From: Phocaeicola intestinalis | GTDB lineage: Bacteria; Bacteroidota; Bacteroidia; Bacteroidales; Bacteroidaceae | DNA length: 64,000 nt | Assembly (NCBI RefSeq): GCF_014837065.1 | Contig: NZ_JACSPP010000007.1 | Span: forward strand, 30,974-94,973 | Direction of reading: 5' to 3' | Shown here: positions 1 through 8,828 of the stretch, one piece after another | Layout: each line of letters starts with the position of its first letter | How positions within the stretch are numbered: the first letter of the stretch is position 1 | The notes under the pieces: generated by a model | Told to the model about the DNA's origin: nothing | Database searches by the model: none | The model's input: the letters and a program-made list of their open reading frames with translations, nothing else | Translations under genes and position numbers: made by a program

Positions 1-1
1 G

Positions 2-208
2 GCGCGGAAGATTTACGAGGAAAACCGCGAGGACCTGGAGCGCGAGTGTACCGAAGATGAGTTTATGGCGATGTACGAGCGTTACGAAGTGTTCGATGAC
101 CTGGAAGAGCGGTTTGCAGAAATGGAGGAGGAGGTGACCGGGCAGGTGGCGCGGTATGTAGACGAGCACTTAGAGCAGTTTGCCGAAATAGTGAAGGATG
201 AAGAGTGA
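2..208 (+). CDS. C-terminal fragment of an unknown acidic protein
   Basis: The window opens inside this gene, so the start is missing. The open frame from base 2 gives 68 residues before TGA. The visible part is strongly charged and probably helical (many E, D and R, for example EEENRE-like and EEVTGQVARYVDEHLEQF stretches). The run of short acidic helices slightly resembles the tail of DMP19/DUF4375-type proteins, but too little is present to assign a family. No membrane segment is visible. The downstream 226 bp up to the first lipoprotein gene hold no other gene. Confidence 0.55.
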   Translation, partial: ARKIYEENREDLERECTEDEFMAMYERYEVFDDLEERFAEMEEEVTGQVARYVDEHLEQFAEIVKDEE

Positions 209-434
209 AGCATGAAGCATTGGCTATGTGCTTTCGTGGGGCGTTGCATATAGGTGCAAGTGCCGGTGCACGTACTTTCATCGGGCGATGAAGATAGGTG
301 TATGGAGCAGTGAAGATGATTGGTTGAAAAATATACGTTAAAAAACGTAAACCGATGCAGTATTTTCAGCATCTTTGCATTCTAGCTAAAAAGTTTATCA
401 AATTAATTGCAAAATCAAATAAAAAAGGAAGAAC

Positions 435-1247
435 ATGAAAAAGTTTAAATTGAGCGTGCTGGCTATGGCATTGACAACAATGTTGGGATTTACTTCTTGC
501 TTGGATAATGGAGATTCGGATTATGGAGGTGTCGGCTATGGTGCTGAAATTGTGCGGAACAGTAGTTATTTGGGTACCCATTCATTTGTCAACCAATATG
601 GTGCCGTATACGAACCGCTGAATGCATCGCAAGTGACAACCTGGCCTTCTACAGAATTTTCTTATATTATGTATTCTTATGAAGCCGAGGAAGTGACTGA
701 TACAACCGATAATAGAATAAATGTGACATTGATGACATTGGCTGCGGTTAATGACGGATCTGTGCTTGCACGCCGTCCGACGGATACGGATGCCAATGCA
801 CCGGTAAATTACTTTGCTACAGGAGATGGAAATGCGGTGGCTTTTTATCAATTGAACGATATGATTCTTTCTATCAACTTCTTCCGTCGGAATGTAGACA
901 ATGATGAGGTATTGGAGGAAATAGACAAGCATCAGTTCAGTTTGTATTATAATGCGGAAGAAGATTTTACAAGTTCCTCAATGACATTCTATTTACGTCA
1001 TAATGTAACGGATCTGCAAGATGATGATAACTTCAATGTGACAGTATCCAATTTGTACCATTTTAATATGGCTTCGGCATTTGCCCAATATCAGCAGATG
1101 TTCGGTAAAGAACCGACACGAATCGTTATTTCATACGAGCAAAATTCTTCAAATGGAAGCTATGAGGATAATATGGTGGCGGATCGTACTTATGAGTTCA
1201 ATTATGAAGATATGGTGAAAAATTATAAGACGTGGCTGGAACGCTAA
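435..1247 (+). CDS. NigD-like lipoprotein, copy 1
   Basis: A 270-residue secreted lipoprotein. The N-terminus has a short basic region (MKKFK), a hydrophobic core and the lipobox GFTSC at about residue 22, followed by an acidic linker (LDNGDSD), as usual for surface or periplasmic Bacteroidales lipoproteins. The remainder has the beta-rich pattern of NigD-like proteins (OB-like N-terminal domain, beta-sandwich C-terminal domain), with the segment FYLRHNVTD near residue 190 and an SYEQNSSNGSYEDNMV segment near the end. It is followed by a related gene with its own terminator and promoter. The family has no established biochemical role. The NigD-like assignment is from general resemblance; the lipoprotein call is firm. 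Confidence 0.72.
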   Translation: MKKFKLSVLAMALTTMLGFTSCLDNGDSDYGGVGYGAEIVRNSSYLGTHSFVNQYGAVYEPLNASQVTTWPSTEFSYIMYSYEAEEVTDTTDNRINVTLMTLAAVNDGSVLARRPTDTDANAPVNYFATGDGNAVAFYQLNDMILSINFFRRNVDNDEVLEEIDKHQFSLYYNAEEDFTSSSMTFYLRHNVTDLQDDDNFNVTVSNLYHFNMASAFAQYQQMFGKEPTRIVISYEQNSSNGSYEDNMVADRTYEFNYEDMVKNYKTWLER

Positions 1248-1300
1248 TCTTATTCAGAGGCGGACAATGCTTGTGTAATTTATTCTAAGTGCCAAACTTT

Positions 1301-1334
1301 AAAAGCCGGGCAATATTTGTCCGGCTTTTATTTT
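1301..1334 (+). terminator. Rho-independent terminator of lipoprotein 1
   Basis: Stem AAAAGCCGG / CCGGCTTTT, extended by a G-T pair and CAA/TTG, with a T-rich 3' end. It lies 53 bp after the stop codon. The T-run also contributes to the -33 box of the next gene. Confidence 0.85.
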
Positions 1335-1362
1335 GAAAAGTGCAGGGTTTTCTGCATCTTTG
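1332..1362 (+). promoter_or_regulatory. Promoter of lipoprotein 2
   Basis: TTTG at 1332-1335 and CATCTTTG at 1355-1362, 19 bp apart, close to the Bacteroidota TTTG/TAnnTTTG consensus. A similar CATCTTTG lies at 370-377 upstream of lipoprotein 1. Confidence 0.7.
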
Positions 1363-1402
1363 TAGGCGCTAACCCGAATTTGAATTTGTAAAGGAATAGT
1401 AT

Positions 1403-2251
1403 ATGAAACACATGAAATATGGACTGCTTGTTGCAGGATTGAGTCTTATGTTGGGGGTTACTTCATGCTTGGATGGTGGAGATAACAGTACAACGGTGTC
1501 GTATTATGAAATAGTAAAGAAAGATGCTTTAACAGGTACTTATACCAGCCAGATGGGGTATAAGGTTGCTCCGTTAAATCCGCAGGATTTGGAAGACCTG
1601 CCTTGGGCTTCCGATTATATTCAGCTGTATTATTCGTACGATTACGGACAGGACATGTCGGGTGGAGAGATTGATGCGAATGTTTATGGCTATTCGCTGA
1701 TAAGGGAGGGGCAGTGGCTTCCTCAGTCTCCGGCTGAAGGCGATGCCAATGCGCCGATATCCGATGTGGTATTGGATTCTGGCAATAAGCCATACGACTT
1801 TTTTTATAAACAGGACGATATCTTCCTTCCGATAGAGCTTTTTGTGCGTAAAGAAGTGGACACAAATGATTTGGAGCAACGCGAAGCGGAGATGGCACAA
1901 CACGAGTTTGCCTTGTATTATGATGCCGACAAGGATTTTTCGGAAAGCGGCATGACTCTTTATCTGCGTCATAAGATGCTGAATGTGGAAGAGGATGATG
2001 AGTTTACCCAGCTTTCGGGAGGATGGTGGCATTTCAATATTATCGATGCCATGGCACGTTATCAGGAAAAGTACAGCAAGCGTCCGGACAAGATAACGAT
2101 TTCATTCGAACAGAATACGAAAGACGTAAGTTATGCCGATAATCTGGTTTTGGAAGGAAAGGCAGAGCTTGACTATCAGAAGATTGTCGAATTTAATGAA
2201 GCATTATCGGGAAGCAAGGGGATATCCAAGTTGCTTCGCGGCAAGAGATGA
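1403..2251 (+). CDS. NigD-like lipoprotein, copy 2
   Basis: A 282-residue lipoprotein paralogous to its upstream neighbour: same signal peptide with lipobox GVTSC, same LDGGDN-type linker, and matching later motifs (DANAPI, ALYYDADKDFSESGMTLYLRHK, ITISFEQNTKDVSYADNLV). A second possible start lies three codons in (MKHMKYG). Its own promoter and a strong terminator separate it from the flanking genes, so the tandem pair is not an obligate operon. The C-terminal tail (SGSKGISKLLRGKR) is basic and absent from copy 1. Function unknown; export and lipid anchoring are inferred from the lipobox. Confidence 0.72.
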   Translation: MKHMKYGLLVAGLSLMLGVTSCLDGGDNSTTVSYYEIVKKDALTGTYTSQMGYKVAPLNPQDLEDLPWASDYIQLYYSYDYGQDMSGGEIDANVYGYSLIREGQWLPQSPAEGDANAPISDVVLDSGNKPYDFFYKQDDIFLPIELFVRKEVDTNDLEQREAEMAQHEFALYYDADKDFSESGMTLYLRHKMLNVEEDDEFTQLSGGWWHFNIIDAMARYQEKYSKRPDKITISFEQNTKDVSYADNLVLEGKAELDYQKIVEFNEALSGSKGISKLLRGKR

Positions 2252-2280
2252 ATTTTTTCATCCCAAAGTGCAAAGAAATA

Positions 2281-2319
2281 AAAATAAAGCCGGGCATTTG
2301 GGTGCCCGGCTTTATTTTT
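2281..2319 (+). terminator. Strong terminator of lipoprotein 2
   Basis: Perfect 15-bp stem (2281-2295 with 2304-2318), GC-rich at its apex and A/T at its base, with a T-rich 3' arm. It lies inside an open frame that runs into the Yip1-like gene, which argues against a start for that gene upstream of it. Confidence 0.88.
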
Positions 2320-2332
2320 AGCACTTTTTTTG

Positions 2333-2340
2333 TACATTTG
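2333..2340 (+). promoter_or_regulatory. -7 box for the Yip1-like gene and smpB
   Basis: TACATTTG matches TAnnTTTG exactly, 24 bp before the chosen ATG. The expected -33 position falls on the 3' arm of the preceding terminator. Confidence 0.7.
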
Positions 2341-2364
2341 CATCCTAAGAAGAGAGAAGTGACT

Positions 2365-2931
2365 ATGTATAAAGGATTATTTCATCAAATCGTCTCCCTG
2401 CTTTCGGCACCGGGAGAGGCTTGGGACAAGATAATGGAGCGTGGAGGTGCACGCGACATCCAGTCGGGATTTGTTTATCCGCTTATCGGGCTGTGCGGGT
2501 TGTCGGAGTTTATCGGTACGTTCATCGGGAGAGATTTTTCCTCGCTGATGTTCCAGTTGGCACTTACGCGGTGTTGTGCCGTAGCGGTGGCGTTGTTCGG
2601 CGGTTTCTTTCTGTCTGCCTATCTGCTCAACAAGCTGGGCATGGGCTGGCTGAAACGGGGTGACGCATACGGAAAGATGCTGGTGTTCGTGGGCTATTCG
2701 ATGGTGGTCACGTTCGTGCTCGACATCATCAGCGGGCTGGTGTCCATCGACTTGCTCCACTGGATATTGCAAATCTATACCCTCGTGGTGGTGTTCGAGG
2801 GAGTGCGTCGCTGGCTGGAAGTACCCGAACGGCAGCAGATGGCATTTACCATTGTGGCCACACTTGTTATACTGATTTGTCCGGCATTGATAGAATATCT
2901 GTTTAATCAATTATCTGTAATTTTGAACTGA
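2365..2931 (+). CDS. Yip1-domain membrane protein
   Basis: A 188-residue integral membrane protein. It starts with a conserved-looking amphipathic segment ([23 protein letters not shown]), then has about five hydrophobic segments (near residues 35-50, 60-85, 105-125, 130-150 and 165-185). This layout and the opening motif fit bacterial Yip1-family proteins, whose role is unclear. I chose the ATG at 2365 because a terminator and the -7 box lie between an upstream in-frame ATG and this one. The stop codon overlaps the smpB start by one base (TGATG), so the two genes are translationally coupled. Confidence 0.82.
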   Translation: MYKGLFHQIVSLLSAPGEAWDKIMERGGARDIQSGFVYPLIGLCGLSEFIGTFIGRDFSSLMFQLALTRCCAVAVALFGGFFLSAYLLNKLGMGWLKRGDAYGKMLVFVGYSMVVTFVLDIISGLVSIDLLHWILQIYTLVVVFEGVRRWLEVPERQQMAFTIVATLVILICPALIEYLFNQLSVILN

Positions 2932-3389
2932 TGAAAACAAACGCAAGCAACATAAATATCAAAAACAAACGTGCCTCGTTCGATTACGAGTTTATCGACA
3001 CTTATACGGCAGGCATCGTGCTGACGGGTACCGAAATCAAGTCTATCCGTCAGGGCAAGGCGAGCCTGGTCGATACGTTCTGTTTCTTTTCGCGCGGCGA
3101 GTTGTGGGTGAAGAACATGCACATCGCCGAATACTTTTACGGTTCGTACAACAATCATGCGGCACGGCGCGACCGCAAGCTCCTGCTTACGAAGAAAGAG
3201 CTTCGTAAGCTGGAACGCACTTCGGCAGAGCCGGGATTCACTATCGTGCCTACCCGTATGTATATCAACGAGAAGGGGCTGGCAAAGGTGGTCATCGCCC
3301 TTGCCAAAGGAAAGAAGCAATACGACAAGCGCCAGAGCCTGAAGGAGAAAGAAGACAAGCGGATGATGGACCGGATGTTTAAACGATAA
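2931..3389 (+). CDS. smpB: SsrA-binding protein SmpB
   Basis: SmpB binds tmRNA and brings it to stalled ribosomes for trans-translation. The 152-residue length is normal. Family motifs are visible: [35 protein letters not shown] in the beta-barrel core, the [13 protein letters not shown] segment, and a basic C-terminal tail ([19 protein letters not shown]) that occupies the mRNA path. It is coupled to the upstream Yip1-like gene by a one-base overlap. A CTAGT-type repeat follows before metH. The identification is secure. Confidence 0.97.
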   Translation: MKTNASNINIKNKRASFDYEFIDTYTAGIVLTGTEIKSIRQGKASLVDTFCFFSRGELWVKNMHIAEYFYGSYNNHAARRDRKLLLTKKELRKLERTSAEPGFTIVPTRMYINEKGLAKVVIALAKGKKQYDKRQSLKEKEDKRMMDRMFKR

Positions 3390-3392
3390 TTT

Positions 3393-3491
3393 TAGGGACT
3401 AGTTGACTAGGTACTAGGAACTAGATTTTGAATAGTTTCGCTAATTGTATTTATAACCTAGTCACCTAGTCCCTAGTCAACTAGTTCCTAA
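3393..3491. repeat. CTAGT-rich palindromic repeat (family A), copy 1
   Basis: Short steps of the type GACTAG, GTACTAGG and CACCTAGTCC form two inverted arms around a core containing GAATAGTTT and CTAAT. The arms can pair. It fills the gap between smpB and metH. Related elements lie at 18700, 36632, 39000 and 43015. Confidence 0.8.
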
Positions 3492-3502
3492 GAAAAGAAG
3501 CA

Positions 3503-6253
3503 ATGAAAACAATACAAGAACAGATAAACGAACGTATCTTGGTGCTGGACGGGGCGATGGGAACCATGATTCAGCAATACGGACTGACAGAAGAGGATTT
3601 CCGTGGAGAACGGTTCCGCGAGGTGCCCGGCATGTTGAAAGGGTGCAACGATGTGTTGTGCCTGACCCGTCCGGATGTGATAGCAGATATCCACCGTAAA
3701 TACTTGGAGGCAGGTGCCGATATTATCGAGACCAATACCTTCAATGCCACCCGTGTGTCGATGGCAGATTATCATTTGGAAGGGTATTGTGCGGAAATCA
3801 ACCGTGAGGCGGCACGTCTGGCACGCCGGCTTGCCGATGAATATACGGCAAAGAATCCGGAGAAGCCGCGTTGGGTGGCAGGGTCGGTAGGCCCTACCAA
3901 CAAGACCTGCTCGATGAGTCCTGATGTGAACAATCCTGCTTACCGTGCCCTGACCTTCGACGGGCTTGCCGGGGCTTATCTGGAACAGATGACGGCATTG
4001 CTGGAAGGTGGGGTAGACACGATTCTGATAGAAACCATTTTTGATACCTTGAATGCGAAGGCGGCTATCTGTGCCGCAGAACAGGCGATGGAGCGATGCG
4101 GACGCAAGGTGCCTCTGATGCTTTCGGTCACGGTCTCGGATACGGGCGGACGTACCCTTTCGGGACAAACGCTTGACGCATTCCTGGCTTCGGTGCAGCA
4201 TGCCGATATCTTCTCTATTGGGTTGAACTGTTCGTTCGGTGCCAGACAATTGAAGCCATTCCTGGAGCAACTTGCCCGCCGCGCGCCTTATTATATCAGT
4301 GCATATCCCAATGCCGGGCTTCCCAATACGCTGGGACAATACGACCAGACTCCCGAAGAAATGGAGGGGGAAGTAAAAGAGTACATCGATGAGGGCTTGG
4401 TGAACATCATCGGTGGATGTTGCGGAACGACCGAAGCCTATATCCGGCGGTTTGCTTCGCTGGTGGAAGGCAGAAAACCGCATCAACGGGTGGATGCTTC
4501 GAAGTATTTATGGCTTTCGGGCTTGGAGTTGCTGGAAGTTACGCCCGAAATCAATTTCGTCAACGTAGGCGAGCGGTGTAACGTGGCAGGCTCGCGCAAG
4601 TTCCTTCGGCTGATTAATGAAAAAAAATACGAGGAAGCTTTGTCCATCGCCCGCAAGCAGGTGGAGGACGGAGCGTTGGTGATTGACATCAATATGGACG
4701 ACGGTTTGCTGGATGCCGCTCAGGAGATGACCACCTTCCTGAACCTCATCGCATCGGAACCCGATATCGCGCGCGTACCTATTATGATAGACTCGTCCAA
4801 GTGGGATGTGATACTTGCCGGGCTGAAATGCGTGCAGGGCAAAGGCATTGTCAATTCCATTTCATTAAAAGAAGGCGAAGATGCCTTTATCGGACATGCC
4901 CGTACGGTCAAGCAATATGGCGCGGCGGTTATTGTCATGGCTTTTGATGAGAAAGGGCAGGCGGATACCTACGAGCGGAAGATAGAAGTGTGTAGCCGTG
5001 CGTACCGGATTTTGACGGAGCAAGTAGGCTTCCGGCCGCAAGACATCATCTTCGACCCCAACGTGCTGGCGGTAGCTACGGGGATGGAAGAACATAATAA
5101 TTATGCCGTCGACTTTATCCGTGCAACCGGATGGATCCGGAAGAACCTGCCGGGAGCACATGTCAGCGGGGGAGTGAGCAACCTGTCTTTTGCCTTCCGT
5201 GGGAATAATTACATCCGCGAGGCGATGCATGCCGTATTCTTGTATCATGCGATAGCACAAGGCATGGATATGGGTATCGTCAATCCGGCATCGTCGGTGC
5301 TTTATACCGATATTCCTGCCGATATTTTGGAACGTATCGAAGACGTGGTGCTGAACCGCCGTGCCGATGCTGCCGAGCGGTTGATAGAGGTGGCGGAAAA
5401 GCTGAAGGCGGAGAAAGAGAATGCCGGAAATGCACAGGCGGCAGATGCTCATTTGGCATGGAGAAACCATGCGGATGTGGATGTGCGCCTGCAATATGCG
5501 TTGGTGAAAGGCATCGGCGATTATCTGGAAGAAGACTTACAAGAGGCTTTAGGAAGCTATCCCGATGCGGTAAGCATCATCGAAGGACCGCTGATGAAGG
5601 GCATGAACCAGGTAGGGGAACTGTTCGGTTCGGGCAAGATGTTTTTGCCTCAGGTGGTAAAGACGGCACGCACGATGAAGAAGGCGGTGTCCATCTTGCA
5701 GCCTTACATCGAAGTGCAGAAGAAAGAAGGGGCGAAGAAGGCAGGAAAGGTGTTGGTAGCTACGGTAAAGGGAGATGTGCACGACATCGGGAAGAATATC
5801 GTGTCGGTCGTGATGGCGTGCAACAATTACGAAATCATTGACCTGGGTGTGATGGTTCCCGCCGAGAAGATTGTAGAAACGGCGATACGTGAGAAAGTCG
5901 ACATCGTAGGATTAAGCGGATTGATAACCCCTTCGTTGGAGGAAATGGTGCATGTGGTGCGCGAGCTCGACCGTGCCGGCGTGCATATTCCGGTGATGAT
6001 TGGAGGGGCTACGACTTCAAAACTTCATACGGCACTGAAGATAGCTCCGGTCTATCACGGACCGGTAATTTATATGAAAGATGCATCGCTGAATGCTCCC
6101 GTTGCCGCCCGCTTGCTGAATCCGGCAACGCATGATGCTTTTGTAAAAGAATTGGCAGACGAATATGAGGCACTGCGTGAAGGCAACAAAGAGAAGCAGG
6201 TAAAGTTTGCATCGCTGGAAGAAGCCCGGAAAAACAAGCTGGAGCTTTTTTGA
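3503..6253 (+). CDS. metH: Cobalamin-dependent methionine synthase without activation domain
   Basis: Transfers the methyl group of 5-methyltetrahydrofolate to homocysteine through cobalamin. Domains in order: homocysteine-binding barrel (about 1-325) with the zinc ligands Cys243 (GLNCSFG) and Cys306-Cys307 (GGCCGTT); pterin-binding barrel from about 350 (FVNVGERCNVAGSRKF); cobalamin module from about 650, with the cobalt-ligating His760 in DVHDIGK and the later SGLITPS and GGATTSK motifs. At 916 residues it stops after the cobalamin domain and lacks the C-terminal AdoMet activation domain of the 1227-residue E. coli enzyme, so reactivation must be supplied elsewhere. No cobalamin riboswitch is visible in the 110-bp upstream gap. 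The stop codon lies in a hairpin repeat shared with the convergent neighbour. Confidence 0.96.
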   Translation: MKTIQEQINERILVLDGAMGTMIQQYGLTEEDFRGERFREVPGMLKGCNDVLCLTRPDVIADIHRKYLEAGADIIETNTFNATRVSMADYHLEGYCAEINREAARLARRLADEYTAKNPEKPRWVAGSVGPTNKTCSMSPDVNNPAYRALTFDGLAGAYLEQMTALLEGGVDTILIETIFDTLNAKAAICAAEQAMERCGRKVPLMLSVTVSDTGGRTLSGQTLDAFLASVQHADIFSIGLNCSFGARQLKPFLEQLARRAPYYISAYPNAGLPNTLGQYDQTPEEMEGEVKEYIDEGLVNIIGGCCGTTEAYIRRFASLVEGRKPHQRVDASKYLWLSGLELLEVTPEINFVNVGERCNVAGSRKFLRLINEKKYEEALSIARKQVEDGALVIDINMDDGLLDAAQEMTTFLNLIASEPDIARVPIMIDSSKWDVILAGLKCVQGKGIVNSISLKEGEDAFIGHARTVKQYGAAVIVMAFDEKGQADTYERKIEVCSRAYRILTEQVGFRPQDIIFDPNVLAVATGMEEHNNYAVDFIRATGWIRKNLPGAHVSGGVSNLSFAFRGNNYIREAMHAVFLYHAIAQGMDMGIVNPASSVLYTDIPADILERIEDVVLNRRADAAERLIEVAEKLKAEKENAGNAQAADAHLAWRNHADVDVRLQYALVKGIGDYLEEDLQEALGSYPDAVSIIEGPLMKGMNQVGELFGSGKMFLPQVVKTARTMKKAVSILQPYIEVQKKEGAKKAGKVLVATVKGDVHDIGKNIVSVVMACNNYEIIDLGVMVPAEKIVETAIREKVDIVGLSGLITPSLEEMVHVVRELDRAGVHIPVMIGGATTSKLHTALKIAPVYHGPVIYMKDASLNAPVAARLLNPATHDAFVKELADEYEALREGNKEKQVKFASLEEARKNKLELF

Positions 6254-6320
6254 ATGAAGAATTAGGAATGAAGAATGAAAAATGCCATTCGGCTGAAAAC
6301 GATTCTTCATTCTTCATTCA
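6251..6320. repeat. ATGAAGAAT hairpin repeat (family B), copy 1
   Basis: Inverted arms TTGAATGAAGAAT / ATTCTTCATTCAA around a short core, placed exactly between two convergent genes. The stop codons of metH and of the minus-strand nucleotidyltransferase both lie inside its arms. It probably acts as a bidirectional terminator. Confidence 0.8.
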
Positions 6321-7048
6321 AAAAGTTTTTCCGCTTGCGCCAATGTTTCCGGTTTTCCGATATCTATTAGGTGAAGATTTTGTGCTATGTATCCACCGAT
6401 GCGTGCTTCTTTGCAGGTTTGAAGATAGAAGTCGGTAATGGAAAATTTCCCGGTCCAATGTCCGTCCATATACCGGAAAAGGGAAGGTGAGATAACGTGG
6501 ATGCCGCTGAAGGCATACGCTTCGTGTTGTTCGGGATGATAGGCAAAACCGTTGGGCTTGGTTTGCAGGGTCTGTTTGTTTATCCAGCCGCAAAGGCGGG
6601 CATTGTCTTTATCGAACAACAAGTAGCGTGAGGTTTCCCGTTGGCTGACCAATAAGGTTGCATCGTTTGTGCTTTGCCGGTGATAATCGTATAAGGCTTT
6701 CAGGTCGGTGTCTGACAATATATCCACATTATGCACCAAAAAAGGCTCATTGCCGCTAAAGAAAGGAATGGCTTTCTTGATGCCTCCGCCTGTATCCAGC
6801 AATTCTTCTCTTTCATCGCTGATACGAACCGTAATGCCGAAGTTCTGGTGGGCTTGCAGGAAGCTGATGATTTGTTCGCCAAAGTGGTGGATATTGATGA
6901 CGATTTCAGTAAATCCGGCTTGCTTTAGCTTTAGGATGACATGTTGCAGCATGGGGATTCCGTTTACAGGGACCAATGCTTTGGGTATCCGGTCGGTCAA
7001 GGGCTTGAGCCGGGTTCCCAGACCGGCGGCAAATATCATGGCTTTCAT
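6314..7048 (-). CDS. Sugar-1-phosphate nucleotidyltransferase, MurU-like
   Basis: A 244-residue NTP-transferase. The N-terminal signature GLGTRLKPLTDRIPKALVPV holds the nucleotide-binding glycine loop and the catalytic K; HNVDILSD near residue 105 supplies the metal-binding Asp. The family makes NDP-sugars. The neighbouring gene 6 bp upstream is a sugar-kinase-like protein, and the same order is found for AmgK and MurU, which turn recycled N-acetylmuramate into UDP-MurNAc. I therefore infer MurNAc-1-phosphate uridylyltransferase, although glucose- or mannose-1-phosphate substrates cannot be excluded. The last residues (KLFE-stop) are encoded by the repeat arm. Confidence 0.8.
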   Translation of the reverse strand: MKAMIFAAGLGTRLKPLTDRIPKALVPVNGIPMLQHVILKLKQAGFTEIVINIHHFGEQIISFLQAHQNFGITVRISDEREELLDTGGGIKKAIPFFSGNEPFLVHNVDILSDTDLKALYDYHRQSTNDATLLVSQRETSRYLLFDKDNARLCGWINKQTLQTKPNGFAYHPEQHEAYAFSGIHVISPSLFRYMDGHWTGKFSITDFYLQTCKEARIGGYIAQNLHLIDIGKPETLAQAEKLFE

Positions 7049-7054
7049 GGCATC

Positions 7055-8473
7055 TTAATAGTTATAAGTAATATTTTGTTCCCGGTGAATCACTTCCACC
7101 CTCACTCCAAATTGCTCGTGGATGTGTCGGGCGGTATGTTCGGCTGCATAAACCGAGCGGTGTTGTCCGCCTGTACATCCGAAACAGATGCTCAGGTGGG
7201 TAAAACCTCTTTCCAGAAAGCGTTGCACATGGGCATCGGCCAGTGCGTATACGTGTTCTAAGAAGGTCAGTATCTCTCCGTCTTCTTCCAGGAACCGGAT
7301 AACCGGCTCATCGCGTCCGGTCAGTTGCTTGTAGGCATCGTATTTGCCCGGATTATGGATGGCACGGCAATCGAATACATATCCGCCTCCGTTTCCGGAC
7401 GGGTCTTCCGGAATCCCTTTCTTATAGGAAAAGCTCATGACCCGCACCGTAAGCTTGCGCTTGTTCAGTTCGGTGGCATATACGGGAAGCCTGGTTAATT
7501 GTTTCAGCACTTTGCATAGGTAAGGATATGCCGGAAAATCCTCTTCCAATAATTGGTCCAGGTTTTCGATGGCATACGGGATGCTTTGCAGGAAGTGTGG
7601 CTTCTGTTCAAAGTAACCACGGAATCCGTAGGCACCCAATACTTGTAAGGTGCGGAAGAGGACGAATTGCCTTAACTGTTCCCTAAAGTAGGATTCGGGC
7701 ATGGGGCAATAGGCATGAAGGGCGTCCAGGTAGTCGTGTATCAGCTCTTCACGTAAATGTTGCGGGAATCGTGCTTTGGCTTGCCATAAGAATGAAGCCA
7801 CATCGTAATAAACGGGTCCTTTCCGTCCGCCCTGAAAGTCGATGAAGTAAGGTTTCCCTTCCCGTATCATTACATTACGGCTTTGGAAGTCGCGGTACAT
7901 GAAGGTGGAAAATGTATCGGCAAGCAATACTTGCGTCATGTTTTCGAAATCGTCTTCCAGTAAATTTTCCTGAAAGTCAATGCCCGTGGCTTTTAGGAAG
8001 CAATATTTGAAATAATTCAAGTCCCACAGGATGCTGCGCCGGTTGAATTCAGCTTGCGGGTAGCAGACGGAGAAATCCATGTCTTCCGCTCCTTCGAATT
8101 GTATGCGTGGAAGCAGGCGGATGGTTTGTTTCAGCAAGGATTTTTCTTCGTTGCTGAATGTACCTGTTGTACGTCCGTGCCCAATGGCTTGAAACAGGGA
8201 GATGTCTCCCAGGTCTTCTTGCAGGTAAGCCATAGCGTCATCGGTTTGGGCGTAAACGTGTGGAACGGGCAACCCTTTTGCCTCGAAGTGTTGTGCCATG
8301 TACAAGAAAGCACGGTTCTCTGCTTCCGATGTGCCATATACGCCTATCAGTTGCGGAGTTCCTTTCAGGCGGTAATACTTGCGGTTAGAGCCTGCGCCAG
8401 CCAATGGTTCGATGGCTTCGGGGAGATGTCCGGTATATGTTTGGTACAGTGTTTGTATGTTTTCTTGATGCAT
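7055..8473 (-). CDS. AmgK-like sugar kinase fused to a RapZ C-terminal domain
   Basis: Two domains. Residues 1 to about 320 form an aminoglycoside-phosphotransferase-like kinase with the catalytic loop YRDFQSRNVM and metal site FIDFQGGRKGP, as in AmgK, the N-acetylmuramate/GlcNAc anomeric kinase of cell-wall recycling. Residues about 345-470 match the C-terminal domain of RapZ, with SFSYKKGIP, VFDCRAIHNP and GCTGGQHRSVYAAE. In E. coli that domain binds glucosamine-6-phosphate and the GlmZ RNA. The fusion suggests a kinase controlled by an amino-sugar metabolite; that is inference. An in-frame ATG 36 bp upstream would overlap the toxin gene. I prefer 8473 because the conserved part starts right after it and it leaves a 16-bp gap. 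Confidence 0.82.
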   Translation of the reverse strand: MHQENIQTLYQTYTGHLPEAIEPLAGAGSNRKYYRLKGTPQLIGVYGTSEAENRAFLYMAQHFEAKGLPVPHVYAQTDDAMAYLQEDLGDISLFQAIGHGRTTGTFSNEEKSLLKQTIRLLPRIQFEGAEDMDFSVCYPQAEFNRRSILWDLNYFKYCFLKATGIDFQENLLEDDFENMTQVLLADTFSTFMYRDFQSRNVMIREGKPYFIDFQGGRKGPVYYDVASFLWQAKARFPQHLREELIHDYLDALHAYCPMPESYFREQLRQFVLFRTLQVLGAYGFRGYFEQKPHFLQSIPYAIENLDQLLEEDFPAYPYLCKVLKQLTRLPVYATELNKRKLTVRVMSFSYKKGIPEDPSGNGGGYVFDCRAIHNPGKYDAYKQLTGRDEPVIRFLEEDGEILTFLEHVYALADAHVQRFLERGFTHLSICFGCTGGQHRSVYAAEHTARHIHEQFGVRVEVIHREQNITYNY

Positions 8474-8489
8474 AAGTCGTATAGGTGTT

Positions 8490-8828
8490 TCAGAGTCCGT
8501 TTTGTGCAAGGATGGCTTTCAATTCGGCATCGGTCAGGTTTTCACATTCGGATTTGTCGTATAATGTGAGCAGCAATATATCTGCTTTATCCGATGTAAC
8601 AAGTAAGGTCAGTGTAATGACTCTTGCCCCACCGCTTTTACCTGTCCCTTTCGAAGTAATAGACATTCTGATTTTGTGTAGTCCTTTACCTAGATCAGTT
8701 CCTTGAAATGGATTCTCATGTAATGAAGCAACAAGCAGATTTACGTCTTCTTTTAAAGATCGGTAACGTTTGCTGAGGCGTTTGAGTTCTTTTAGGAAAT
8801 AGGGAGTCGGTTTTACATTATAGTTCAT
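8490..8828 (-). CDS. RelE/ParE-superfamily toxin
   Basis: A 112-residue basic protein (MNYNVKPTPYFLKELKRLSKRYRSLKED...) with the RelE-type pattern: an N-terminal FLKELKRLSKRY helix, a central IRMSITSKGTGKSGGARVITL strand region and a C-terminal LLTLYDKSE segment. Such toxins usually cleave mRNA on the ribosome. Its start overlaps the end of the upstream gene by 11 bases, as expected for a toxin-antitoxin pair. A start 39 bp further upstream is open but would extend deep into the partner gene. Catalytic residues vary in this family and cannot be assigned by eye. Confidence 0.78.
   Translation of the reverse strand: MNYNVKPTPYFLKELKRLSKRYRSLKEDVNLLVASLHENPFQGTDLGKGLHKIRMSITSKGTGKSGGARVITLTLLVTSDKADILLLTLYDKSECENLTDAELKAILAQNGL

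Noticed and set aside
2248..2364. N-terminal extension of the Yip1-like protein
   Set aside because: The segment contains a perfect terminator and the -7 box, and its translation is not protein-like.
3390..3502. Cobalamin riboswitch before metH
   Set aside because: The gap is only 113 bp and is filled by a CTAGT repeat. No B12-box sequence is visible.
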